This document shows positions 1 through 9,127 of a stretch of DNA of 64,000 bases, in pieces (the first letter of the stretch is position 1; every line of letters starts with the position of its first letter). This stretch comes from Amoebophrya sp. A120. Its lineage: Eukaryota; Sar; Dinophyceae; Syndiniales; Amoebophryaceae. A model generated the notes under the pieces. The model searched no databases. It was not told where the DNA came from and saw nothing but the letters and a program-made list of their open reading frames with translations. A program made the translations under genes and the position numbers. The DNA lies in assembly GCA_905178155.1 (NCBI GenBank), contig CAJINV010000014.1:592116-656115 (forward strand), read 5' to 3'.

Positions 1-80
1 ACGACGACGGCGGCGGTGGGAGCCGACGCGGCGACGCGGGGGGGGACTTCTGCGAGCCAGCCGCTCCGGCAGCGAAAGGG

Positions 81-122
81 GGGGACCTCTTGTCCACCCG
101 GCCGGGCGGACAAGAGGTCCCC
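81..122. repeat. Perfect inverted repeat (hairpin)
   Basis: A 15-base arm (GGGGACCTCTTGTCC, 81-95) is repeated as its exact reverse complement at 108-122. The 12-base loop holds a second perfect palindrome (CCCGGCCGGG). It could be a transposon end or an RNA hairpin; nothing nearby decides. Confidence 0.8.
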
Positions 123-729
123 CGAGGCCCTCTTGTTTTATTTTGTTACCTCGCTCTTGTTCTTTAAATTTTGACACTACTTCTGCGCAATAAATACGTA
201 CCACAGCCACGGCCGATGCGTCTGCGCCTGACTCTGATGCACCAAAATAAAATTAAAAACAAACGCGAGGCCAGCGCGCTTCTTTGCCAGTGGGGGGAAA
301 ATGAAAAAAAAAAGCCCCCTGCAGGCAGATGCAATCTTCATACGTGACAACCCTCGCGCCGGCCCGAAAATTGCAAGGCCGCCCCTTGTATCTTTTTGTA
401 GCGTTCACAATAAGATCAGAAAAAGAATGACGTGCGCGCTTCTCAAGGTGAGCGGTAAAAGCCTCCCTCATACTGTAGTGCAAGTCTCAGAAGGTAAGTG
501 AATGCTTCTGCAGTAGTGGTTAGACCACTTCTGCACCCCCAGTGACGTTTCACCGCCCGTTTTAGCAGTGCCCGGCCACCAGGGGGGAGCTTGCCGCTGG
601 CGTCTCCTCTTGCCGCTGGCATTCAAGAACCAGTGCCATTACCTCCTCATCCATGGCTCCAGAAAAAAAAAGGCTAAAAAAAAATGTGAAAAAATAAAAA
701 AAAAATGTGAAAAAAATAAAAATGAAGAA

Positions 730-935
730 AGCAGGACAAAAATAAAATCAGAATTAATAGGAACCCGCCTAGACGAAGCTAAACCCTGAAACCCTGGGAG
801 ACCCGGCCGCGACAGGCGCCCATCTTGTCACATGCGATCCCTACATGCATAGTTTTTTGGAAAAGAAAAGCAAAAAGATGAAGAAAAAAATCGAGCATGG
901 CGAGCGAATCTCGCGGCGGCCTATGCAGGACAAAA
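730..935. repeat. Dispersed repeat, copy 1
   Basis: About 200 bases resemble 8,413-8,615 in the same orientation: an ATCAGAAT...TAGGAACCC stretch, then AAACCCTG, GACCCGGCCGCGAC, GCCCATCTTGT, GATCCCTACATGCATA and ATGAAGAAAAAAATC in the same order, with indels in the A-runs. Both copies lie in spacers outside coding sequence. Family unknown. Confidence 0.8.
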
Positions 936-1361
936 ACGAAAAAAAAAACGCGCTGTGAGGCTGTATAGAAGTAGTGGCGCGGTAGGTTAATAGAATGCAA
1001 AGCCGACTGCGCTCTGGATGGGGTAGAGCTACAGGTGCGGCTGGCGACATGGGCATATCAGCTGAAATGGATCTGGATGGATTTTTAAATCGATATCGAG
1101 TAAATATAATATACGTATTTATGCGCACTCTCCATGATCGAGTGCTTTTTATAGGAGACGAAAAAGAAGGGGCTACGCCTGTCAAGATCTTCGTCTCTGA
1201 TGCAGCTATGAGCCCCCTGCGGGGCTGTTTGTTGAGTGTTCGAAAAAACGAAGCAGCTGCACCGGCGCACACAGGTGTAAAAGTCTTGCGACTGCTTCAT
1301 CTGTGAGCCCCAATCTCATCGCAATGTCCGACCACCGCACCAGCGTCAGTGGCTGCCCTTG

Positions 1362-2729
1362 CTACTGAGGGTCTGCGTTTTGGCTTTCGCCGCCAGGGGG
1401 GGCATCGCCGTTTTCTTGGTTGGCGCTACCATTTGGCGCCGCCGGCTGGACCTGACTTTTACCATCTGCCGGAGAACTGCACTGCGCCTGGTCTAGTTCT
1501 TCACACATTGTCCCGTCGGGGTCGCCATACGGGAACGCATTCGCGAGCCGGTTGGCTGTGCACTCATCCTGCCGCACCTGGGGTGGCAATTTTTGTTCCG
1601 CACGCAGATAATCTAAAAACTTTTCCGGCTTTTCCCAGAGAAGCGCGACCCTTGAGGCCCATACACCCATCCCGGTGACGACATGCAGGGAGTTTCCTAT
1701 GTTCTGGAAAAGGTTGAACGCGCGGAGGCCGGTTGCCTCCGCACACGTGGGCCAGCGCGTTTTGCCAGTGGTTTGCACGATGGACTGTGGGAACCCGGGA
1801 AGGCGGAAAGTCGTGTCATGGAGATGAATGGGGGCGCCCTTGGCAATGTTGAAAGCGTTCGCCAAGTATTTGCTCTCTTTCAACTCCACGGCAATCTTGG
1901 CATACACACAGTCCAGCTCGTCGTAACTCATTGTAACTCCAACATCAGTGCGGCGCTCTGCAGCTCCGCCTCTGGTAAACATGTATTTTGGAGGCCCTTC
2001 GAGCGCGCCCGCCCCGATGTAAATGCACTCGACGTCGCCGCCGATCTCTACGTACTTGAGCACTGCGCTTTCTTTGTTTTCGCTTGTGTCGAAGCTAGCG
2101 ACGAACTCACTTTTCCCATCCGTTCCGCGCGTAAAAAGGGCCTCAACGGCCGCCCGCATCCCGAACGGAAGGAGGGGCACGGGGCCCAACAAGGTTAAAA
2201 CCTCCTCCAGATAGGAGTAGACCAATACAGCATCGTGCTGCGCGTGTTCTCTCTTCGCTTCGTCCGGATCCTTCGCCCTTGTTCCGCGTACAGCCCTGCT
2301 AAGATCCTTCCCAATCTCAGGAACACTGTCCAGGAGTTGTGACAATTCCTGTCGTCGCTGTTCGGGTTTCAGGTCAAACATTGTCGCCGCGGCTGACGCC
2401 ACCTCCCCATCTTTTTTTGATTTTGCCGCCTGAGGTGCCACGCGCCGCGCTGTTCTGCTGGCGACACACTCATCCCGGGCCACATCGGTGAAAGTTCTCA
2501 ACAGAATACTGGACACGGCAAGGAGTGTCGACAGCGTTAAAACAATTACTCCGCCAGCCAGTAACGCGCCAACGACGAAACCAATCGCGCCAGCGCCAGC
2601 GGAAACGGTTCCAGCTGCTCCGGCGCCCGCTACAAAAGCCACAAACCCAGGGAGCCCCACTGCAGCCACTGAAGCCGCTGCCACCGCCGCGCCTGCGCCT
2701 GCACCCTTCAATACAAGTCCGCCAGTCAT
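1362..2729 (-). CDS. Membrane protein with an Ala/Gly-rich hydrophobic N-terminus
   Basis: The open frame runs from 2,744 but its first ATG is at 2,729, which I take as the start (455 residues). Residues 1-80 are a very hydrophobic Ala/Gly/Val stretch that can form two or three membrane helices (for example GFVVGALLAGGVIVLTLSTL). A Lys/Arg-rich stretch follows, then a soluble domain with FDTSENKES and YVEIGGDVECIYIGAGA, and a low-complexity Gln/Asn/Gly tail. I recognise no family. The frame is uninterrupted and introner-free, unlike nearly all genes further right. A 5' exon beyond 2,744 cannot be excluded. The next gene upstream on the same strand ends at 5,149. Confidence 0.6.
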   Translation of the reverse strand: MTGGLVLKGAGAGAAVAAASVAAVGLPGFVAFVAGAGAAGTVSAGAGAIGFVVGALLAGGVIVLTLSTLLAVSSILLRTFTDVARDECVASRTARRVAPQAAKSKKDGEVASAAATMFDLKPEQRRQELSQLLDSVPEIGKDLSRAVRGTRAKDPDEAKREHAQHDAVLVYSYLEEVLTLLGPVPLLPFGMRAAVEALFTRGTDGKSEFVASFDTSENKESAVLKYVEIGGDVECIYIGAGALEGPPKYMFTRGGAAERRTDVGVTMSYDELDCVYAKIAVELKESKYLANAFNIAKGAPIHLHDTTFRLPGFPQSIVQTTGKTRWPTCAEATGLRAFNLFQNIGNSLHVVTGMGVWASRVALLWEKPEKFLDYLRAEQKLPPQVRQDECTANRLANAFPYGDPDGTMCEELDQAQCSSPADGKSQVQPAAPNGSANQENGDAPPGGESQNADPQ

Positions 2730-2744
2730 ATGCAAGACAACCAA

Positions 2745-5148
2745 AAAAACTACCGGAGCAAGGGCACCGGCCCCAGGCGGAGGGCGATTTCGCGCGCGCC
2801 CCCGTCCCTCCGAACTCCGGACTGTGGCCGTTCCCTCTGGTTTTTCCCGCCCACTTCATCATATAAATACGGTGAGCGACGTTGCTTGGCGGGCGGCTGC
2901 CGTGCCACCAATCGTTCGGCGCGTGCGCCCGCCCGCCGGCAACACACCGGCCGCCGTGAGTCGACCGAACTGCCGCGGGGCGCGGATTTTTCGGGGAGGG
3001 TCGGAAAAAAAAACGCGGAGGCGCACGCAGCTCGCACAATCAACCACCACAAGAAGGCAGCCGTCTCTTGTTCCCCTCATGTGATGCTCTTGGAGTGTCC
3101 CCCGTTGGCAAGCTGCTGTGTGTGCTCCCCCCTTCAGCTCGAGGGCATCATCACTTTTTGCCCCGGGCTGGTTGGGCAAATACTGCAAGGCGAAGGCGCA
3201 AGCACGCCCGCCTTCAGACCGCAGCCACTCTATCGGAAGCAACCCCCAAAAGACGGATAAACAGCTCCCCCTGTGGTGGCAACGGCCCAGCGGGCGCGGA
3301 GTGGAGGCTCTTTTTCTCTTTTTATCATGACTTGGAAAGACCAAAGACCCTCTCTTCGCGTCGGAAACGCACCTCCTTGGGAAATGAGCACCCAAAAAAA
3401 TGCTAGAACTTCAAGCATTTTCGTAAAAACATTTTGAAGAGAAAAAGTCAGGCGGTTCTGCGACCCGAAAAAATTGGGCGCGGGCTAAGAACAACACTGC
3501 AGGCACCTTGCAGGCAGGGTGGTAGAGTGAGCGTTGCTCTCGGCGGTGTGGCCGTGGCGCGGGCAATAGTGCGCTGCAATAAAGAGACTATAGAAAAAAT
3601 TTGCGCGCTAGCGCTCTCGGATATTTATAGTCCATCCCTTTCTACTCCACCGGATGCGATAGTTCATCTACCACGTGTGCTAGAAAAGGCCAGGGCTTGC
3701 GATCTTTCTTTTACTTTTGCACGTAATGATATACTAATAAATATAAAACCCTAACTCACTGAATTATCATTCCAGAAAAAAACCCGCTTGCGGAGTGATT
3801 CAGGAGTCAGATTTTTATTCTTCTCTGGTTCGAGTGATAATTCAGTGAATTATCGGGCGACCTCTCGTTCGGGACCAAGGCCTCGTTGCGAACGCGGCCT
3901 CGTTCCCGAACGAGAAATAGGGTGTCTCACTTTTTGAAAAATCTAAATCTCACTTACACTTCCGGAGTGAGATTTTTCCTGGAGTGGGAATTCAATGCAT
4001 TCTCATTCTCTTTCTCGTTCCGGAACGAGAAATCGATTGGGAATTCGCTAATTTCATCGCACTTTTTGAAAAATCTCAATTCTGGAGCTGAAATTTTTCC
4101 TGGAGCGCGAATTCGCTGTCGCTGAGTTCTCACCTTTAGATTTTTCCTGGAGTGAGAACAACCTCAACGAGTTTTCAATTTTGAATTTTTCCTCGACTGA
4201 GAACGCAGTGAGCTCTCAATTGGCTTCGCGTTCCGGAACGACAAGTCAAGTGGGAATTAACTGAGTTCTCGCTTTTTGAAAAATTCCACTCCTTTCTAGG
4301 ATTTTCCTCCGGAGTCATTGACTTCGAAGTGAGATTTATTGTGTGGTGAAGACTCACTGAATCGTGATCACTAACGAGGCCTCGTCGGCCGGCGGAAGTG
4401 TGACAAATGCCAACGCACTGAATTGATGGCCCGGGATGGCCTGCGGCGTGGTGGCGGTTCCTTCGTCCGGTTTTCGAGGTCTGCGCGCCTCGTTCCCGAA
4501 CGGGGGATATTCCTCGAAATCCTCGGGCTGCCAGAAAATAATGCTAATGCCGCAGAAGGTGAGGGTATATAGATACACACCATGCCGCGCAGGCACAAAC
4601 AAAGCCAGCGCCACATGAAAAGTAGGGAAGGGTGGCTGGGGAAAGGCGGAAGAGGCCTCCTCGGTTGTGAATGAGCGGGCAGGGCAGTCTCCTCGGGCCC
4701 GGCAGGCGGTGGGAGGGCAATAGCAAGGTAGGCTAGGCCGGCGGGCAGCCGGCCGAAACCAACCATCCGGGGGGCAATAATTTGCCTGAAAAAGAGATCG
4801 CAGGAACGCTAGAAGCCCAAAAACCAGAACGCGGGCCCGTGCGGCCTAGTTTGTGAATTAGAACTTCCTTTTTCGCTGATTCAGCAAAATGAAAAGGGGG
4901 GGGAACAGGCCCGGGGCTGGGGCCCCGCGCCCGACTTGGCGGGAATCAGAAGGAGCGCGCGCTTTTCGTGCGCGCAGCCAGACACACAACGCGGCGGCAG
5001 CACGATACCCCTCGCCCTCTGCAGGCCCACCTTTGCGCAAGCTTTCTTTATTTATTAAGCTCCGAAGAGGTGTAGCCAACGGGGCGCTGCCGCGGGCCGA
5101 CGGGTCAACGCCTGTGCGGCGCGCCCACTCAGCCCTCCATTCAACCTG
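2745..5148. other. Spacer, partly palindrome-rich
   Basis: No convincing gene. The right part (about 3,745-4,520) is an array of imperfect repeats and palindromes, listed separately. The left part is GC-rich with overlapping short ORFs on both strands that look like shadows. A promoter for the minus-strand ORF at 1,362-2,729 would lie here, but I cannot point to a motif. Confidence 0.5.
3745..4520. repeat. Array of imperfect repeats and palindromes
   Basis: A unit built of CTCACTTTTTGAAAAATCT followed by GAGATTTTTCCTGGAGTG recurs at least four times in degenerate form (about 3,930, 4,055, 4,125, 4,270). Each unit is itself a hairpin. Interleaved are GTTC-CGGAAC or GTTCCCGAAC palindromes at about 3,867, 3,899, 4,013, 4,229 and 4,489; that at 4,013-4,028 (CTCGTTCCGGAACGAG) is perfect. 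The near-palindrome TCACTGAATTATCA / TGATAATTCAGTGA spans 3,755-3,857. The array fills the spacer between two same-strand genes. Confidence 0.75.
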
Positions 5149-7731
5149 CTACGCCAGCAGGGTCGGCCGACGTACAACGCCTGGTCCGTGTCGCTTTTCG
5201 GTTTCTGTCCTGTGCTGTTGGGTTTCTGACGCCGACGCCCCTTGTTCCGGGTAGTTTATCTTCGCATACGCAACCCCAAGTCCAAAAAGCAGCCACTCGA
5301 AAATTCTTTTCTCCTTTTTCTTTTTTGCCACGCGAGTCTGAAAGAATGACACCGGATTAGCACTAGGTACCGCCACGACGTCGCGTGATTGTGCCGGCGC
5401 TCCCACACCGTTTTCCGCGGCGGACGACCGGCGTGGGTCTTTTTCCTCGACCAGAGCAGCTACGGCTTCAAGTTCTGGCTCCCAGATGTGCTGACACGCG
5501 CATAACTGTGGAGGCTTGTAGAAATAAATATGCTCCATCCACCCACTGGATGCAGATGTTCCCCGGGCCAGAAATTGCTTAACGATAACGGGGTCCCAGG
5601 ATTTTGCGGCATATCTCTCAGCCAGGTGGGTGTTGACATACCAGTTCTGAAAGACCAGCAGCTGCTCACAAGTAATCGTCACATCTATCGTCCGATGCCG
5701 CTCAGGGCGGGCATCAGATAAAGGCACAGGGCGAGTGGACCCCTCGGGTGGTAGTGGCGCAACGGCTGCAGAACCTTTGACCTCGAAGGCGTTGGCACGG
5801 TCTCCATCCCCTGCGACAATGGGATTCACCCCTGAGACTACATGGGATCGCCACGGACCCCGAAAAAAAACGCTGGCAAGCGTCATCGAGCCTGTCACCT
5901 CTGCTTGGTGAAATTCCGCAGGAACACAACGCCCCGCCTTCGCTTCTTCCCATGAAGAGCCGCTCCACGTATACAAGCGCACTAGACTTTGCGCAAATTT
6001 GCCCATCTCGCTGTGCTTGAGGTCCACCGGGACGTATACCTTTGCGCCGGGCGTGTCTGCTGGCACCTGTTCACTGCAATATCCGCGCTGCCAGAAGCCC
6101 GACGTCTGCACCCCTACTTCGCAAACAAATCCGGTTTTTCGCTGCACCCCGCTTTCGCTACATTCGCCCGGCGGCGTTCCCAAATCACTGGCGCGGCTAG
6201 CATGCGGTTTTACGTTGCTCCCCCACGCACGGCTACTGACCTCTGTAGTGCGGATCTCGTTCGGAAAATCCGCCACCGCTGAGTAAAGCAACGTATTGAG
6301 CTCCTTTTCAATCGAATACGTGACACGCCCAAAACGATTCAAGCCGGAAGCCAGGCTCTCTTCGAAGCGCGCTTGCCAGGTTTCTGGAGAAACGTTGTAC
6401 TGGTACTTCGAGGGGTCATATTGCCCATCTGCATCAGGGAGTTCCTGATAGAACGGAAAGTACGAAAAATCAGGCCACGCGCTCGAGTGGCTGGGCGAGC
6501 GTTCGACGAGCCGCCGTTGCCACTTATTGTTTTCGCTGTGAGCCAGATCATAGTCCGGCAAAGGGCATGACAGTTCTTTGCGTTTCCTCTCCTCTTCTTC
6601 TTCCGGCAAGGTCAACCCCTCTCCCATCTGCGTCGCCTCCCCCCTCGTCCCCTTGGGCGGGTCAGGTACAAAACTTGCGAAGCTACGACAGGTTTTGATA
6701 GCTCCTTCGATAGGGTTTATGTTTCCGAAGCCAGTCCCTACACAACGAGACACCACCAAACTACTGGCCCCCCTGCTGCTTTCGCTACCTCGGAATTCTC
6801 CGGCGTTTGTGGCGGGATTAGAAGTCCAAGTAAGTGGATTGCCGGCGTGGTGCTTCCAGCCGCCGTAGGATTCCGTCGCAGCAAACGTTCCTATCGGCCC
6901 ACGTAGCCACGGAGCGTTTGTCCAGCGTTCGTTGGCTAGTAACTCGTTGTCGGGAGTATCTCCAGATGCATGACCTTGAAGACGGCTAATCTGCCGAAGA
7001 GGCAGGCTGTGCAAGTTTTCTACGGCGGACGTCAGTGCGAGGCCCAACCTCTCCCTTGGGCGAACAACCGGCAACGCCGCAAATACATAAGCACGGTCGC
7101 GCATTTTTTGCCTTTCCATGCGTCGCGCGGCCAGGAAATGCGACGGGGGCGGCACGGACACAAAAACCCACAGAAGCTCGGCGAGAACCACCGCGCCAAT
7201 GACGGCAGTCGTCGCGGCGCCAATAATGGAACCGAAGCCCAGAGTAAATTTGAAGAAATACGTCAATGCAACGAACGCCACTGCGCCGGCACCGCCACGG
7301 TTGATTGATCGCGCGGCAACCCCGCCCATCAGCTTGTTTCCGACTGACTCGGTCATAAATGTCCAACCCGCCGTCCAGAACTGCGTGTAGTCCAGGCCAT
7401 GGTAGACCATCGAACCAATTCCCACAATCGCAGCGTTGACGAAAATACTCGGCATACCGGCGTAAAAATGATGAAAATTCGCAACGGTTGCGAGAAAACC
7501 GAAGAGGAGCTCTTCGGGGCAGGCGTAACAAGGGATCCTAACATGGCCGTGACCTGCCGCGTCCGCACTGCACCTGGACGAGCCATGTGCCCTGGCTGCC
7601 CCATCCACGGGCGACCAATCAAGCGGAAGCCAATGACCCGCTCGGATCGGGTCGTGGGAGGCCCTAAACACAAAGGATTGTGGTTCAGCAACTACATAGC
7701 CAGAGGACGGAGAGGCCCAACGAAGGTGCAC
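5149..7731 (-). CDS. Large membrane protein, family unknown
   Basis: One open frame of 860 codons whose first codon is GTG; the first ATG is residue 93, so the true 5' end may lie in an upstream exon. Hydrophobic segments occur near residues 75-105, 125-145 (GAGAVAFVALTYFF) and 150-180 (GSIIGAATTAVIGAVVLAEL), and near the C-terminus (FEWLLFGLGVAYAKI). That gives four or more possible membrane helices around a long soluble middle region with several Trp/Tyr-rich blocks and a Glu/Lys run. No domain is recognised. The frame is intact over 2.6 kb and contains no introner. Codon use is GC-rich, as in the ORF at 1,362. Confidence 0.65.
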   Translation of the reverse strand: MHLRWASPSSGYVVAEPQSFVFRASHDPIRAGHWLPLDWSPVDGAARAHGSSRCSADAAGHGHVRIPCYACPEELLFGFLATVANFHHFYAGMPSIFVNAAIVGIGSMVYHGLDYTQFWTAGWTFMTESVGNKLMGGVAARSINRGGAGAVAFVALTYFFKFTLGFGSIIGAATTAVIGAVVLAELLWVFVSVPPPSHFLAARRMERQKMRDRAYVFAALPVVRPRERLGLALTSAVENLHSLPLRQISRLQGHASGDTPDNELLANERWTNAPWLRGPIGTFAATESYGGWKHHAGNPLTWTSNPATNAGEFRGSESSRGASSLVVSRCVGTGFGNINPIEGAIKTCRSFASFVPDPPKGTRGEATQMGEGLTLPEEEEERKRKELSCPLPDYDLAHSENNKWQRRLVERSPSHSSAWPDFSYFPFYQELPDADGQYDPSKYQYNVSPETWQARFEESLASGLNRFGRVTYSIEKELNTLLYSAVADFPNEIRTTEVSSRAWGSNVKPHASRASDLGTPPGECSESGVQRKTGFVCEVGVQTSGFWQRGYCSEQVPADTPGAKVYVPVDLKHSEMGKFAQSLVRLYTWSGSSWEEAKAGRCVPAEFHQAEVTGSMTLASVFFRGPWRSHVVSGVNPIVAGDGDRANAFEVKGSAAVAPLPPEGSTRPVPLSDARPERHRTIDVTITCEQLLVFQNWYVNTHLAERYAAKSWDPVIVKQFLARGTSASSGWMEHIYFYKPPQLCACQHIWEPELEAVAALVEEKDPRRSSAAENGVGAPAQSRDVVAVPSANPVSFFQTRVAKKKKEKRIFEWLLFGLGVAYAKINYPEQGASASETQQHRTETEKRHGPGVVRRPTLLA

Positions 7732-9127
7732 CGCAATCGCTTTTGACCGGGCTGCACAGGAAGCCAGAGCAATCCATATCCACCAGACTGCCTCCTGAGC
7801 TAGCTACTGATATATAAAGCCCAAAATGAGCCATGGCCACTTTCTTTATTACCCTGCCTAACAAAGTCAGTCTTTACCCTGCCTAGCAAAGCAGTACTTT
7901 CAAATTGTTTTTGTTAGTCCTGTCGAATATGACATATTTCAGAGGATTATTTGAAAGTGCTGCATATTTAAAACTACACTCTAAAATGTACTACTTCCTG
8001 TAGACCGGGGTAACAAATGACCCGTTAAGTCGCGCCCGCGAGTTACGCATAGGGCCGGCTGGCCGGAAACTTAACTCGCGGCCTGAAAGGCGGACGATTT
8101 TTGATGGGTGCAAAATAAATTTGTAAAATTTAGAACCATGCCTGCGCGCTTAAAAGCCGCGCTCGTTGCGCTTCGCCGCCCGTGGCATGACGGCGGGCGC
8201 TTTCCATGAGACGCAGCTGCCGCGTCGCTTGCCCCCTGAATACTTGCAGGACGAACTCTGTGAAAACGAGCGCACTTAGCCTGATGGTACGACGTTGCAA
8301 TGAAGGGCTTCTATTTATCACTTTGGGCAGTACCGAAAGCGAGCAGCTGCTAGCGCTATTACCAGCCCAACCCGGAAGCGAATATCGCCGGCGAACCCCG
8401 GGGCCAGGGCCTTGAAAAAGAATAAGATCAGAATAGGAACCCCAAACAGTCCTATAATTACCCATAAACCCTGAAAGACCCGGCCGCGACGGACGCCCAT
8501 CTTGTTTTTTGTGATCCCTACATGCATACGTTTTTTGGGAAAGAAAGGAAAAAAAGACGAGGATGAAGAAAAAAATCAAGCGAGGCGAACGAAATCTCTC
8601 GGCGGCCTATGAAGGACATTGATAACAGTGGCCAGCCGGAAGTCCAACACAGTAGGGCTTCAGCTGCGCTGGCTTTAAGCCTGTAAGTAGTACAACAGAC
8701 CTGCGTAGGTACGTATGCGCCACAGCTTCTCTCATTCGAAGCCTGCAATCCGATGTGGATCAAGAAAGCGAGAAAAGCGAGAAGATAAATCAGCGAGACG
8801 AGGCACTACTCGGGGTCGGGCATGCAAATCAGGCAGAAGAAAGGACCGAAACAGGCGAGCTTGTCCGAGGACCGAAAGCCTAAGTCGCAGTCGCTTCTCC
8901 GCTGCTAGATCGCAGATCCCTCGGTCACAAAAGGATAAGAAAGCGACACCAGGGAGCCCAGAACCAAGTACGCCCGTGGGCCCAGTTGCTTGAGGGGACC
9001 GGCCAGACGATGCCCCCGGGGCGCCCCAGCACAACGTGGTCGGCCCCCTCCGTTTGCCGTCACATATATACGGTCCGTTCGCTCGGCCGGGCGGACGCGG
9101 TCGCCCCGGCCACGTGAAGATCCTTTG
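7732..9127. other. Spacer without a supported gene
   Basis: AT-rich from 7,800 to 8,010, then the second copy of the dispersed repeat (about 8,413-8,615). An Arg/Ser-rich plus-strand ORF at 8,715-8,993 looks like composition rather than a protein. A TATA-like CATATATACGG occurs near 9,062 and a similar CATATAAATACGG near 2,862; their meaning is unknown. Confidence 0.5.
8413..8615. repeat. Dispersed repeat, copy 2
   Basis: Partner of 730-935, same orientation, with shared blocks AAACCCTGAAAGACCCGGCC, GCCCATCTTGT, TGATCCCTACATGCATA and the GAAGAAAAAAATC tail. Divergence is mostly in A-run length. It lies between the genes ending at 9,128 and starting near 7,731. Confidence 0.8.

Larger units (their letters stand above)
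1..1361. other. Spacer without a supported gene
   Basis: No reading frame here looks like a real protein; the short ORFs are A-rich or overlap each other on both strands. The stretch holds a perfect hairpin at 81-122, an A-rich low-complexity tract near 660-730 and one copy of a dispersed repeat at about 730-935. It lies downstream of the minus-strand membrane-protein ORF at 1,362. Confidence 0.6.

Noticed and set aside
301-7746. Numerous plus-strand ORFs of 60-170 codons in the left part
   Set aside because: They overlap the long minus-strand ORFs in GC-rich sequence and show no independent protein features.
8715-8993. Plus-strand Arg/Ser-rich ORF as a splicing-factor-like protein
   Set aside because: Low-complexity composition only, no RNA-binding domain, and it overlaps a minus-strand ORF of equal quality.
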